From Buddleja alternifolia (taxonomy: Eukaryota; Streptophyta; Magnoliopsida; Lamiales; Scrophulariaceae), in contig CM033394.1 in NCBI GenBank assembly GCA_019426215.1, forward strand, positions 47,118,423 to 47,182,422: 64,000 nucleotides of DNA. Reading direction: 5' to 3'. Each line of letters opens with the position of its first letter. Position 1 is the first letter of the stretch. The translations under genes and the position numbers were made by a program. Positions 1 through 12,104 of the stretch are shown piece after piece. Under the pieces are notes generated by a model. It was not told the origin of the DNA, made no database searches, and saw only the letters and a program-made list of their open reading frames with translations.

Positions 1-198
1 AGTCTCCTTTTCCGTCTAGTATTAGTTGTGCCTTTTAAATTTCTTAGTTGTTAGGACTCTTTAGTCTTTATCTATATAAAGATGTTTGAGTTGTACCTTT
101 ACGTTTAAGCAAAATTTATAATAAAAGTTTTTTTTAATTATCTTTTCTCTCTCGTTAATTCTAAGGAGATTATTCCCTTCTCGAACCGGGATATTACA
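1..198 (+). repeat. Partial 5' LTR of the chimera
   Basis: It matches 1690-1892 along its length with scattered substitutions and small indels, and both copies end in ATATTACA. The start is beyond the window. I see no standard plant primer-binding site directly after it; the gag ATG follows within about 20 bases. Confidence 0.6.
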
Positions 199-201
199 TA
201 G

Positions 202-585
202 ATGATTTCATTGATCATGGTTCCTCGCAAAGATCACAGTATTACCAATTCCACCTCCGTGGAAGATGTCATAGCACATCTCTCCGACACCCTTAAGAAT
301 GTCGAAGTCCAGTTGGACGACCACACGACGCAAATTACTCAAAATCAAGAAACCAACAACCAAATCTTAGCCTCTCTTCAATCCCTCACAACTATGGTTC
401 ACAACTTGCAATCTCAGATCCCTCCTCCTAATAACGCATCTCCATCTGCTAATCAAAACCCCTACAACATTGAAAGCCCCTCTCCTCACACGTTTCACAT
501 CCCTAATCCCCCGGAACAAAACATACTTTTGGTAAAAACCCCACAAATCCACCTTAATACGTTCGACTGTTCAAACCCATTTGAT
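202..585 (+). pseudogene. Ty3/gypsy gag N-terminal fragment
   Basis: The reading frame gives a polar, coil-like stretch with repeated Q, N and L residues, then a proline-rich linker and the motif IHLNTFDCSNPFDWL. That motif resembles the start of the retrotransposon gag domain in chromovirus-type gypsy elements (compare IHLPxFDGSNPLDWL). At that point the homology stops and the copia sequence begins. The likely initiator is the ATG at 217 (MVPRK) or the one at 202. A capsid core and zinc knuckle are missing, so this cannot make a working gag. Confidence 0.6.
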
Positions 586-1045
586 TGGCTTCGTGGATGC
601 GGACTTAGGTGGTGATCAAGATGGTCGGAAGAGTACATCGGGGTACATTTACACTTTGGGTGGCACGACAATAAGTTGGACTTCTAAGCTACAAAAGTGT
701 GTAGCACTTTCCACAATTGAGGCTGAGTACATTGCTATTTCAAAAGCGGGCAAACAAATGGTTTGGTTGAAGAACTTTATGAGGAAGATTGATAAGGAGC
801 AACGAGATTGTGCACTTTATAGTGTTAGTCAAAGTGCCATTTGTTTGGCAAAGAATCCGGTGTTTCACTTGAGGACGAAGCATATTCAATTAAAGTATCA
901 TCATATCCGAGAGATGATAGATGATGGAACTTTGGAGTTCAAAAAGGTGCTTGGTGCGAAGAATCCGGCGGATATGTTAACTAAAGGAGTTACCACCGAG
1001 AAACTGAGGTTTTGCATGGCCTCAGTTGGCCTCGAACTTATGTGA
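586..1045 (+). pseudogene. Ty1/copia RNase H C-terminal fragment
   Basis: The translation begins GFVDADLGGD and continues with RKSTSGY, ISWTSKLQ, STIEAEY, KHIQLKYHHIRE and ADMLTKG. These are the ordered landmarks of the copia RNase H, including the catalytic Asp and Glu (VDAD, EAEY). Only the last domain of copia pol is present; reverse transcriptase and integrase are absent. It is open to its natural stop at 1043-1045 and is in frame with the upstream gypsy gag piece only near the junction. Confidence 0.85.
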
Positions 1046-1159
1046 TGAGGAAGCCGACTTATGCTAGAGAGAGAGTGTTTTCATTTGGAAAATGAAGAGT
1101 CATGGGATTTGATGAAGAGGTTGAGATTCTACTTTGAATTTGGTCTTCAAGTGGGAAAT

Positions 1160-1639
1160 TGATGGGTTTGAGTGTGGAGACAAATCCAAGAGTCAAGAAA
1201 GAAAAAAAGGAGCCGGAGCATACTGTAGCCCACGCCCAGGCGTGCATCACACGGTGCCCAGGCGTGAATCACCCGACGCCCAGGCGTGGCGAGCAGTAGC
1301 GGAGCAGTTTTGGCACTGGTTGCGGCGCCTAGGCATGCCTGTACCAACGCCTAGGCGTGGTCCTACGCGCTGGCAGCGTTAATTAGACGCGATTTTGATC
1401 TTTTTTGGCAAGTTTTGAGTTACCTATTGGGATTAGGTTATTATAACCTAGTCTCCAAGTGTATAACATATAAGTACATGAAATTCTCTTCATTGTAATT
1501 GTATCTCTCTCAAAGAATAATAAAATCTCTCTAGCATAGGTCCGTGGACGTAGGCAATTTGCCGAACCACGTAAAATCGTTCTTTTTTTCTTGCTTTCTC
1601 TTTACTTTTAAGTTCGTTTATACGCATTGATTCCTAACA
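1160..1639 (+). repeat. Copia 3' LTR with GC-palindrome cluster
   Basis: A purine run (1147-1159) precedes TGATGGGTTTGAG, and the block ends ...TTCCTAACA at 1639, which fits a copia polypurine tract and LTR. Positions 1231-1360 hold five copies of a GCCCAGGCG or GCCTAGGCG palindrome, a base composition unlike the AT-rich surroundings. Confidence 0.55.
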
Positions 1640-1689
1640 TAGCCTTCCTTTATGTTTATCTTTTAATTTTGGTATTAGTTGTTAATTAG

Positions 1690-1892
1690 GTCTAGGTCTC
1701 TTTTTTCGTCTAGTATTAGTTGTGTCTTTTAAATTCCTTAGTTGTTAGAATTGTTTGTCTATAGAAAGATGTTTGAGTTGTAGCTTTATGTTTAAGCAAA
1801 AATTATAATAAAAGTTTTGTTTTGTTTTTAATTATCTTTTCTCTCTCGTTAATTCTAAAGAGATTATTCCCATCACGAACTAGGATATTACA
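1690..1892 (+). repeat. 3' LTR copy of the chimera
   Basis: Matches 1-198, including the TTTGAGTTGTA, CTCTCTCGTTAATTCTAA and GATATTACA blocks. Its left boundary against the copia LTR (1639) is unclear; about 50 unexplained bases lie between. Confidence 0.55.
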
Positions 1893-3015
1893 CCTTCCCT
1901 GTACACATATATAGTCAATTAGAAATGTGAACAAAATTGCTTGGTTTAGATATATGTTTAATTTAACCTCGGTGAGGGTACTGTAGTATTTCAATCTATA
2001 TAAGCCTCTTTATGATGTCCAACCTAATCCCTGACCATTGAACAAACAAAATGGCCTACACATGAAATTTGAAAAAGGCAATTAATCACGTGAGTCCAAG
2101 GCTCTTTAAAGAATGGACATATGGCCCCATACCTAGATGTAAATATCAGGTATCCATCCAATTAAGTTCGTTGTACATTTCTACTTATTTTAATTTACCA
2201 ATATTTTCAGCAAGCTATTGTATCCTCGACTTTAAATTCATCAACCCAATAAGATTACTATAGTCTTATAAATTAAGTTCATCATGAATCAGATTATCAA
2301 GTAATCACAATATTGCGTACTGACACATAGAGATTAATTAACAAGATACTTTAAACAGATGACTGACAATCAATTTAATCATTAAAAAATTACTTGTTCA
2401 AAGCAATAACTATTCAACTCTCTAAATCTAGCAACCCTCTAAATCTAGCAGAACGATTTAGTAATCTAAGTGCCCATTAAATACTAATTTTAACTTTACA
2501 AATTAACCTTTCAATTTCACTTGACAATTAAAGAATTATGGCAATTCATCATCATGAGTAAATTCCAAAAACCAAACAAACTTGCACCCAGAAATCAAAC
2601 GAAATTTGTAGCTTTTATGTCAAAATGTCCAAATAATTAAAAGAACAAAGAAATAAACCTTAACAGAATCAGAATTTGCACATAATTTTCGACTCCAATT
2701 GCTCATGTACTACAATCCAAAAACTCCATTGAAGAATACACAAGATGCCGAAATCTTATTAAACTTGCAGCAACTAAAAAGAAGTAAATACCCAAACCAC
2801 AAGGAGAGTTATTAAACGTGAAAAATCTTGGGAAAAAATCGTACAAAGGCAAAAAATTGGATAAAGAAGAAGAAGATAATCGAAGAATTACCGTGACATA
2901 CCGTGAGAAGATTGATGCATTCTAGAATTGGGTCCCCTAGTCGTGTTTTGTAGATATGGAGCCACGTTGATAAATGGGGAGAAAGAATAGATGAGTCACA
3001 CAAAGTAAACAGAGT
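1893..3015. other. Intergenic, AT-rich, no gene seen
   Basis: Only short chance ORFs. I see no conserved protein, RNA or repeat structure here. Confidence 0.6.
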
Positions 3016-3021
3016 GGTTCA

Positions 3022-4021
3022 AGACGTAGCTGGTTGCTTCGGGAAGAGAAAGTGTTGATAGACTCCATAAAAGGAATGCTTGTGAATGGTTAATATGCAG
3101 ATAACGGGTTCTGTCCTGGTTACTTGAATCACTTGGCAGATCAAATGATGAGGATGTTCCCTGGAACGGATATTAGGAGCATGCCCCACATTAATTCCAA
3201 GATTAATGTGTGGAAGAAAAACTTTGAGACCATTTATCAATTGCTTAGTACTTTGGGAATAGGATGGAATGAAACTATCAAGATGCTTGATGGACTTGAG
3301 GATGCGTGGGATAAACAATAAAGGTTCATATTTCACTTTCTTATTTATACTATTTATTCAAAGTTTGTCATGCACTAAAATGGGTAGAATGCAATGTATT
3401 GTTGAAAGAGGCTTAATTTAATGACCCCTATTGGTAGAATGACCTTTTTACAAAAACATGAGGTACAAACTGTGGCCATACTTAAATCATTGGTGTGAAA
3501 TCTTTGGCAAAGATAGAGCAACTAGACCAGAAGCAGAGGATTGTGTCGCAGTGGTTATGATGTAAACAAAGTTGCATGTGAAGATGTAGAAAATGGAGAT
3601 GCACCCGACTTGGAGGACATTAATGCTTACACTCCCATAAATGATGATCAAGAAACTATATCAATGTGTCAATCAATGAGCAGCCCTCCTCCAAGCAGTC
3701 GGACTAGCAACCAAAAGAAGAAGGGCAAACACAAAATGATGGAGGGACTACAACCCATTGTTAATGCGTTAGATAAGTTCATTGAACAGACTAGTGCGAG
3801 TATGGAAAACTAACTGAAATGATGGCTCATGAATACAAAATTTCAACTATGAAAAAGAAAGTGTACAACACTATAGCTGGTATATGACTTCTTACCATGC
3901 AAGAGAAACTCGTGGTTTCCAACATGATTGTGAAGAACCATGATGTTCTCAAGTTGTTTTTTAGCTTGCCAGATGAAAAGAAAGGTGAACAGGTTCAAAT
4001 GATGCTCAATAGGAATTTATA
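3022..4021 (+). pseudogene. Myb/SANT-like domain gene relic (PIF/Harbinger-associated type)
   Basis: From 3022 the frame reads RRSWLLREEKVLIDSIKGM, an in-frame TAA, then ADNGFCPGYLNHLADQMM, a DIRSMPHINSKINVWKK stretch and GIGWNETIKMLDGLEDAWDK. This is the Myb/SANT-like DNA-binding fold found in plant PIF/Harbinger ORF1 and related host proteins. A broken middle follows. An acidic and basic linker resumes at 3541-3813 (SSPPPSSRTSNQKKKGK), and a C-terminal part near 3840-4021 reads VVSNMIVKNHDVLKLFFSLPDEKK, a typical tail of the family. Several stops and frame changes make it a pseudogene. A partner transposase was not found nearby. Confidence 0.75.
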
Positions 4022-4422
4022 GGATGTGTGGGTGATTATTTTGGCATTTGTGCTACATTCTGATTAATTAAGCTTATTTTGTCGTTAGTCACCTGTTGTG
4101 TTCAAGGTGCATTCGAGTACAATATTATTGATTGGACAAAAATAGTAGTTTGGCAATAGTATTTGTTTTTGGGGCTTATTTTAGTTAACTCGTATCCTAT
4201 GTTAGAATTTTCAAATTATAATGGTTAGGAATGTTATGAAGATAAATGCATACATAATCTTCAATAAAATGCCAAAATAATACATAAAACCACTGTCCAT
4301 GTTAATTGTGCAACAAACATCTCAAAAAACTAGTTAAATTATTGCATATAAACATCTATATCCGTTGCATACCCCCCTCAAAATGTTCACTTCCACCTTC
4401 ACCAATCCTTTCAGTTCACCTT

Positions 4423-6378
4423 TTACTTCAAATACACAACTGTCCCCCGACTTGATTTCGTTTGCTTCTGCGAATTTTGACTAACCCCTTGCAATAGCAA
4501 ATGTAGTGGCACCGCATTTTTGTTGATCCATTTAAGGTCGCACAGAAACTCCCTCTGCTCAGCCTGTTTCCGACCACTTCCACTAGCCTTGGCTTTGCCT
4601 TTTTTATAGTATTGGGCTGCTTCCCTTGAAGTTAACTCGACTTTTGTGAATGTCCCTAACTTCAAAGCTTCTTGAGCCTTAGCCAGTATACACTGCCAAT
4701 TTCATAAAATAGAAATTGCATGTTACAAATATTTTGTAAAGGAAAAACTTCTTCAAAATATGAACATGGGAATGCACAAAATTGTACTTACTACTCTGAA
4801 AAGTCGAAGATGTTTATAATTGAAAGCTATGGTAGATGTAATGAAAACCGTTAAAGAACTCGGGACCACAGTGTCATCAGAATTAGGTTTCACTTGCGAT
4901 GTACTCACTATTTTTTCAGCACCCGACTTAAATACAATTCCTATAAATGGTAAATAGGATTGAATTAGTCAAATGCACAAAGACACAGATACCAAATGAT
5001 TCGTACAACCCAAAATTAATATTTAAACTAGCAGCCTTTGGTGTGGGAGTGTTCATTCTATAATCTGACGGCGTTACTGTCACGTCAAACACGTTCACAA
5101 TAAAATGCATATTCCCCTGGTGTGTAATGACCTAAAAACTTTCGTCCACCAATCGTTGTTCTTGATTAAAACGTTGTCATGTGTTTCTGTTAAGCTCCAA
5201 ACCATGAGGACTATTTGCTACAGAGAAATTATAGTTGCCTTTTTTTTGTTTGAACAACAATGCAACCTCCTATCCGTATGCCGGACCTCCTAACAAATTA
5301 TGGAGATAATTGCTGCAAACCAAACTTAAATTATCAGATTAATCAATAATTAAAGCATTAAAGTGAAATGGAAGTTGTTGTAGAATATACCAAGTCATGA
5401 TTTTCGAAATCGGGAAACTTTCACTGAAGAAAGTCATATCCGTTGTGTTTTGGAAGCGCCATTTGTATGTTTAGTTTTTTAACTCCATGCTGGATTCGAT
5501 TGATTTCATTATTCGAATCACATTCTACAAAACATGTATCTTTTTTAAAACAAACATGGTTAAAATAATAAAACAATTCTCAAGAAAGAATTTACAAAAC
5601 TTTTATGATTACATGTACCTTCTCATTTGAATAAAACAAACCTACACGGGTTTTTCGTACAAGTGTGATTTAACACCTTGATTGTGAAACAGAAATTTCC
5701 ATGGTGTGTAAACACGAGAAAGAACCCTAACATTAGGCGGTGTCCATTAACGAACCTTTTTCACTCAGGACCACTAAACACCATATTTTCCCTCGTCACT
5801 TTTTTCGACGATAAAATCAAAACTTCCCACAACACTCTTCACAATGAAATGCTCTCTACTATGTAACCCAGCCCTTATAACGAATGTGGTCGGCGGCAGA
5901 GTCTTCAAATTTGCAAAAAAAAATGACGACGAAATTAAAAATGTAAAGTAAATAGTAGATTCGCAAGTATTTGTTCCCATAACATAACTCATCAACATTA
6001 ATCCAAAAAATAATTTTTGAAAACCATAAATTCCAAAATTATAAATTTAGTGCATCATTGGAAATTTCTCCACGCTTTATCCACAGATCATAAATTATGA
6101 ACATTCTCCCAAATAACATGTGTATTTCAACCTAAATATCGTACTTCTATAAGCAAAGGTGACAAATAATATTCGAAAGTATTTGTTTCCTAGAACATAA
6201 ATCATAAACATTTATCCAACGATTTTTAATTTTAAACTCATTCAGTTCTATTCAGGGATGTATATTAGAACCTAAAATCTGGAAAATTCTATTCCAAATT
6301 AAATACGCAATATTACCATACGGTCTTCCCATTCTATCACCAAAACCTTCAAAATGTCTGTGATTGCATGCTTCGTAG
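4423..6378 (-). pseudogene. Unidentified multi-exon gene relic, minus strand
   Basis: A possible first exon starts at the ATG near 6378 (MASTKHAITDILKVLVIEW) and ends at a GT donor. Further exon-like stretches appear near 5440-5400 (QNTTDMTFFSESFP), 5270-5100 and 5100-4990 (VTVTPSDYRMNTPTPKAAS). The last block, 4740-4423, encodes LGTFTKVELTSREAAQYYKK and a basic linker before a stop. The layout faintly recalls plant RPA or OB-fold-like proteins that occur in transposon-rich DNA, but I could not confirm this. Stops interrupt most blocks. The first exon and its upstream region are duplicated at 7469-7915. Confidence 0.3.
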
Positions 6379-6680
6379 ACGCCATTTGTACCTAGTAGTT
6401 ACAAATTTATAGAAAATAAAGCTTGGTGAAAAAATTAGAAATTTCAACTGTAATAATATTAAAATCAAAGTTTCAAACGAAATACACAATAAGAACTTAC
6501 TTGTATGGACTTCGGAGAATAGAAACTAAACTTTTTCAGAATTATAGAGCAAGTTAAACGATATGGCTCGTTCAGAATTTTAAATTTTAGGGTTTCGCCT
6601 TTGGGGATTGAGTTGGGAAGGTGAGGATGTTTAATGTAATGCTTGGGGACTGTGATGAATATTAGTAAATATCCATATTT
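6232..6680. repeat. Direct repeat copy A (450 bp)
   Basis: Matches 7469-7915 over about 450 bases with few differences. It contains the putative first exon (MASTKHAITD, minus strand) and promoter-side sequence of the unidentified relic. The two copies bracket the first MATH fragment. Confidence 0.85.
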
Positions 6681-6739
6681 AAGGACCAAAAATGTAATTT
6701 TCCACCTATTTTATTCTAAGTTGTCCGACGAACAATTGC

Positions 6740-7195
6740 AAACCCTAACCCAACCCAACCCAGTTCTCTCCAAAGCGAGCTCACTCGTACTCTCATTCTG
6801 ATGTCGTTGCAACCATTCAGCTCTTTGCTAATACCCCAAAACAACGCGGTCTTCGACTCGTCGGTGGTAGTGGAGCAGCGCGGAGCTCACTCCGCCATTT
6901 GCAAGTGGTCGGTGGCTAATTTTCCCACATTAAAATCGCGATCAAGTGCCGTCTGGTAATGTTCCCTGACGCACAGGCGAAAAAAGAAAAAGGTAACCTA
7001 TCTATTTGCCTACAAATTGTCAAGGATTCGTCTACATCATGGTGTCGTTTTATGAGCTTTGCTCTCGCCATTGACCATTCGTCACACTCGTCCAAATTAG
7101 TGCAGCGGTAGCTCAGGTGTCGATTTTCGTCGATCGAAAAGTTCCGCGGATGGGGCGATTTCGCACGTAATAGCAGTAAAGACGACCAGAAATAA
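6740..7195 (+). pseudogene. MATH/TRAF-domain gene fragment, copy 1
   Basis: Begins MSLQPFSSLL at 6801 and reads AICKWSVANFPTLKSRS, which fits the start of a plant MATH (TRAF-like) domain. A deletion of about 34 bases relative to copy 2 (26721-27125) follows, flanked by a short ATCA repeat, and shifts the frame. The later conserved part (ALAIDHSSHSSK, FSSIEKFRGWGDFARN) is recognisable in another frame. Plant MATH proteins act as adaptors in ubiquitin-linked complexes; this copy cannot. Homology with copy 2 continues to about 7454, so a segment of 700 bp or more was copied. Confidence 0.7.
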
Positions 7196-7468
7196 AATAC
7201 ACAAAAAATGAATATTTATGGGTAATGATATTAGTGGGGTAGAAATACAAAATTTCATATATGAATTATGTTTAACAGTCAATGTAGCGCATATTCAAAA
7301 CACAAATCCAATATTACATACCATATGAAATTGTCCAAATGTGTAATGGATAAACAACATTAACTTATTAAAGAGTATTCAAACTAATCTACCTATGAAA
7401 AATGTCAACAACAACACAAACAATGCAAACATAGATACAAGACAAACACCACAAATTTTTTTTTAAAA

Positions 7469-7915
7469 CTTATTCAGTTCTATTCAAGGATGTATATTAG
7501 AACCTAAAATCTGGAAAATTCTATTCCAAAATAAATACGCAATTTTACCAAACGTTTTTCCCATTCTATCACCAAAACCTTCAAAAAGTCTGTGATTGCA
7601 TGCTTCGTAGACCCCATTTATACCTAGTAGTTACAAATTTCTTGAAAATAAAGTTTGGTGAAAAAACTGGAAATTTCGATTGTAATAATATTAAAATCAA
7701 AGTTTCAAACCAAATACACAATAAGAACTTACTTGTATGGACTTCGGAGAATAGAAACTAAATTTTCTCAGAATTATAGAGCAAGTTAAACGATATGGCT
7801 CTGTCAGAATTTTGAATTTTAGGGTTTCGCCTTTGGGGGTTGAGTTGGAAGGTGAGGATGTTTAATGTAACGCTTGAGGACTGTGGTGAATATTAGTAAC
7901 TACCGATTTTAAAGA
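7469..7915. repeat. Direct repeat copy B (450 bp)
   Basis: Second copy of 6232-6680. In the same minus-strand frame it reads MGSTKHAITDFLKVLVIEW. Homology fades after about 7915. Confidence 0.85.
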
Positions 7916-8320
7916 TCAAAAGAATCTTGTAATGGGATTTTTAATTTACGTAATATTCTTTTACATTTTCCAGTTATGTTCATGTTTTTTTAATGCAGTT
8001 ATCATGCAAGTTTTCTGCATGTATTTTATGGGTTCAATTGTGCGAAGCAACTAATTGACAATTTGAAGGATCAATTTTAAATTGGAAAATTAGATAAATT
8101 TTATTATATGACAGCTTAAAATTCAATTATATTTTGTCTTAATTACGTAAAAAATATTATATGGTAAAAAACATTGATTTAAGATTAACTAATAACAAAA
8201 ATATGGTTCAACAAAACTTTGTCCACCAAAATTTACATACTATTCGAAATAAAAATGCATACATATTTTACAATAAACAAACATACAAAACAGATGACAA
8301 TGACATTTTACAATAAATCA
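7916..8320. other. AT-rich intergenic, nothing recognised
   Basis: No supported coding, RNA or repeat structure. Confidence 0.5.
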
Positions 8321-8960
8321 ACATACAAAACATCTAACAACTTGTGTTGGAATCACTTGAACTTTGGGACTGAAGCGGACTTGGTATTTGTTCTTCATCA
8401 TTTGCAACCTCAATAACAGTAATCCATATCCACATCCACGTCCATACGGCCAACTTTCAAAAATTATTTTTAGTTTGTGCCGATAGGTCCCCCACACACC
8501 TATAAGCCTTGGACAACGGGATTTTCTACAATAATATATTGTGCTAAAATATTTTAAAATTTGGAGAAAATAACATGGTAAATTGACAAAAAAATATTAA
8601 AGCCTAGGAATTGAGGAGAATACCATGAACAATTCCTTTATGTCAGGAGTCGGTTCCCGAACTCGGTTGTCTTCATTCTCTCAATACCCAATACCATATT
8701 TTTTTACTAAGTGCCCAAAAAGAATGTACCTTTGACGCAAAAGGTAAACCAACATCTGAAATATTGCCACGTAAATGACCGGTTGAATTACGATCACGTA
8801 CATGATCACCTGCATCCCTAACTGCCATGAAATTGTAATATGGATCGGGTCCGACTTTTCCTTGCACAGCCCGCGTAACGAGAACGTCGATAAAAATTTC
8901 ATCCATTTCTCTAGTCCAATCACTACAATACAATATTTTTTTCTTTCTTTTTTTCTTCAT
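8320..8960 (-). pseudogene. Myb/SANT-like gene fragment, minus strand
   Basis: 8960-8673 reads a basic start, then YCSDWTREMDEIFIDVLVTR and AVQGKVGPDPYYNFMAV. W..EMD..FI..L....QG is the opening pattern of Myb/SANT-like domains in plant transposon-associated proteins. A separate short exon-like stretch near 8415-8335 encodes VIEVANDEEQIPSPLQSQSS and a stop. The rest of the domain is missing or degraded. It may belong with the fragment at 10749-11345, although the order is wrong for a single gene. Confidence 0.45.
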
Positions 8961-9418
8961 AAAAACGCCTATTCAGGACCTTTTGTTGATGGTGGTGGTT
9001 TGGGGTACCCCATTTCAACATTTTTTTTGGGAACCTTAAACTTTTAAAATTGTTTTCCCTAATATCACTTAGGGTTGAAGTAGTTGAGGGTATATATGCT
9101 ATGCTTATAGGTGTGAATGTGTGATATAAATGGAAGCTTTACAAAACATGGGAAAGTTGAAGGGGTGTAAAAAGAAATTCAATAAAATGTCAAGAAAAGT
9201 TACTTGGAAAAAATAAATATAAAAACCATTTTATCATCTGCATCATTGCACTCAAATGTATTAGTGTAGCCACAATATTTAGATGCAATTTCATAGTTCA
9301 CACAAATTTATTTGTAGACACTTATACAGGGTTAATGAAAATTTAATATGTTTTATTTGTTTATTTACATTTATTTATAACTATTTTGTTGTAATTTAGG
9401 AAAAGCCCACAACAAATC

Positions 9419-9469
9419 AAACTAACAAACGGTTTTTTTTTTTTTTTGGTGATAAACTAACAAACGGTT
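9419..9469 (-). mobile_element. Poly(T) micro-insertion with 16-bp target duplication
   Basis: The 16-mer AAACTAACAAACGGTT occurs at 9419-9434 and 9454-9469. Between them lies only a T run followed by GGTGAT. On the minus strand this is ATCACC plus poly(A), which is what an extremely 5'-truncated LINE or SINE insertion looks like. Confidence 0.6.
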
Positions 9470-10748
9470 GATGCACACTAGATGCTTGTGCACTTAATAT
9501 ATTTTACATATAATTAAATTTATTTTTTCATTCAATAATCTAATACAAATTTATAATATCTATTTTTCTTTTTTTTCTTATCATATGCGATTGAATTCCT
9601 TAAAGAAGTTAGCAACTGAGGATACATTGTAATTATAGTATTGTACAGATATACTCACACACAAAACAAAAAAAATTAATGCTAATTCTCAACGGAAATG
9701 AAAAATATATATAAAAAGACAGCAGAAAAAAAATTAAGCATGACAAAATACATTTAAGCAAACTAAAGAATCCTAAAGTTTCCAAATGTATGTATATATG
9801 TACATGATTTAGAGATATGACGCGCTATAAATTATTGAACTAATTTCTCTTATTTTCATATCAACAATCCAAACTCTATTTTCTACAAAACCAAAACACA
9901 ATGAAACTTCATAATCCAAAATCAGTAAAAAAATTCTTTAAAAAAATTAATAATCAGTAAACATAATAGTAAAATCAAAAATAATACGCATTCCAACCCA
10001 AAACTTTGTATTACCTCTCACAGTATTTTGCATCTGAAAACCCAAAATTAAAGTTCCACCACATGATGCATTTATTCTTTGATTTTATTTTTCTGTGAAT
10101 AATTATGAGAAAAGTGCATAGAAATGAATTAGAGAAGATCTTATGCATGCTGAAATGGAAGGAGTTGAGCAGTTGAAGATCAGGGTTGTGGAATTAAAAT
10201 TGATAACCACCAACCAGGAAGTTGGATGATTTCCAAAAAATGTCCCAATAAAAGATGAAATAATAAAATTTTAAATTGACAGATCAAAGAATTTCCTACA
10301 CCAAAATACATTTTGCCTTCTTCAATAATAAAATAGTATAAAGAATAACATTATTATGACAACCAAAGATTTTTCGTATATAATTGAAAAAGGGTTATAG
10401 CCGGGGTGGCCGCAACATTACAACTACAAATTTAAATTACATAAATTAAAATGATATAAAAACAACCAAACCAAAAAATAAAATTAAAGATACTACATAA
10501 TAATTAATAATATACTATAATACTAGGAAGCCACTCAAGAAATATTCAACTTCCTAAAATCGACGTGGGAGTCGAAGTCCCAACAGTAGGAATTTTCTTC
10601 ATTGGGGTCACAAAGGATAAGGGAGGGCCAAATTGATATTGTTGGGGTAAAACATATGTGTATCATTCCGTTGATGATGTCTCTATAATCACATTTTTGA
10701 ATTCATTAGGTAACAAACACAATTTTGGTTGAATCACAAATTTCGTGA
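9470..10748. other. AT-rich intergenic, nothing recognised
   Basis: No conserved protein or repeat seen; only simple AT-rich sequence. Confidence 0.5.
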
Positions 10749-11345
10749 TCACTTGAAACGGATATAACATCCAATGGTTGGACCGGAGGGGGGGGGTTCA
10801 TTGTCATCGCTTGACAAGTTGATAAGAACCATGTTGTTTTCGTCACCTACATTTGCATCTTCAGATGCATCTATGCTTTCTTCGGTACCTTGTTCACCCC
10901 AATTTTTCTTCAAGCTATACCATCTAGGCTCCGCTTGATTCACATACGCCCCCAACCATAGGATTTTTCTAATAAAAACCAAAAAAATTTTAGAAATTAA
11001 ATAATATACCACAAAAACGTGCAATTTCAAACAAAATCACTATGCTTAAACCCTAAGAAACATGCATAAAAAGTACCCCAATAAACGTATCTCACATGGT
11101 CTTCGTGGCATATACATGGTCAGACCTCTCACACTAATAGATTTTGTCCATGTCAAGTATGTCACTGAAGACGGAATAACGCTCATAAAGTTTTTGCATT
11201 TGCAAATTGCACACATCGTAAGAGTACGACTTATCAAGTTGTTCATTTAGATTTGAACGAGCACGAAGACAAGCCCATACATCATCATGAGAAGTGGAAG
11301 GTCTAAAGTGGTGGCAATTGTGACTAGTTCTTTAACAAAGACGTA
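10749..11345 (-). pseudogene. Myb/SANT-like gene relic, minus strand
   Basis: In one minus-strand frame 11310-11080 reads HDDVWACLRARSNLNEQLDK, then MQKLYERYSVFSDILDMDKI and ATKTM, matching the second half of a Myb/SANT-like domain (R.YxVFSDIL...TWD.FI). After a likely intron, 10965-10749 reads LGAYVNQAEPRWYSLKKNWG and an acidic tail; G..Y...GEP.W is the usual end of this domain. In-frame stops show decay. This is the third Myb/SANT-like fragment in 8 kb, which suggests remains of PIF/Harbinger-type elements or captured host genes. Confidence 0.6.
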
Positions 11346-12104
11346 GTCGGCGGTGAAGTCCCAACGGGGGTGTAAAAATACTGCGCTTGGGAACCATTAA
11401 CGCTGTTAATAGTGAAGTTTTTTGGTGTTTTTAGTGTGTAAAATGTTGCAATATGTGTGGTGTAATTATATGGTAAAAAAAAAATCCCTTGTTCATTTAT
11501 TTATAGAAGAAATTATTGGCATAAAATAGCACCAATAAAATCCTTCACAAAATATTTACCATTAAATTTCCTTATGCAAAATTTCAGTCACATAATTATA
11601 ATGAAACAATACATCAGGCTGGATTGAATGAAACTAACACTAATATGGTAGTGTCTTCATTTATTTATGTTGTTATAATAAAATATAGGAGTCAACCCTT
11701 AATAATCATAAAAGAAATTGAATGATTACATCTATATATTAAACTGATGGAATGTGTTTCTTATAAATAGAAGATGTTGCTTTAATAATTTGAGGGGTAG
11801 TTGGACATACTGAACATTCTTATTGATGATCTTTCTCCAAACATTAATATACATTCCTTTTCTATTTTTTTTGTTTCATTGTACCGAATTGAAGAATATA
11901 TATTTGGATCTAATCACAATCGATTTAGTTATAATACCAAGCCAAAACATCTATTTTGTTTACTTCATAACCTAAACAAATTTATATTACGTAGTGCCAT
12001 ACGACAGTGTTCACAAAATCGACAACGTTATTTAAGTACCTTCACCCCACCCACCTCCCACAAAAGTAATGTGCAAAAACGTAATCCTTATATCCACAAC
12101 AAAT
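11346..12104. other. AT-rich intergenic
   Basis: No gene or element boundary recognised. Several short open frames are chance. Confidence 0.5.

Larger units (their letters stand above)
1..1892 (+). mobile_element. Chimeric gypsy/copia retroelement remnant (5' edge cut by window)
   Basis: The two ends (about 1-198 and 1690-1892) are direct repeats ending in GGATATTACA, like paired LTRs. The inside begins with a Ty3/gypsy gag N-terminus and switches near 586 to the last part of a Ty1/copia RNase H, followed by a copia polypurine tract and copia LTR. Two superfamilies are therefore joined inside one LTR pair. No pol, protease or integrase is present, so the unit is non-autonomous. A nested insertion followed by deletion would give the same picture. 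The true 5' end is outside the window. Confidence 0.65.
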
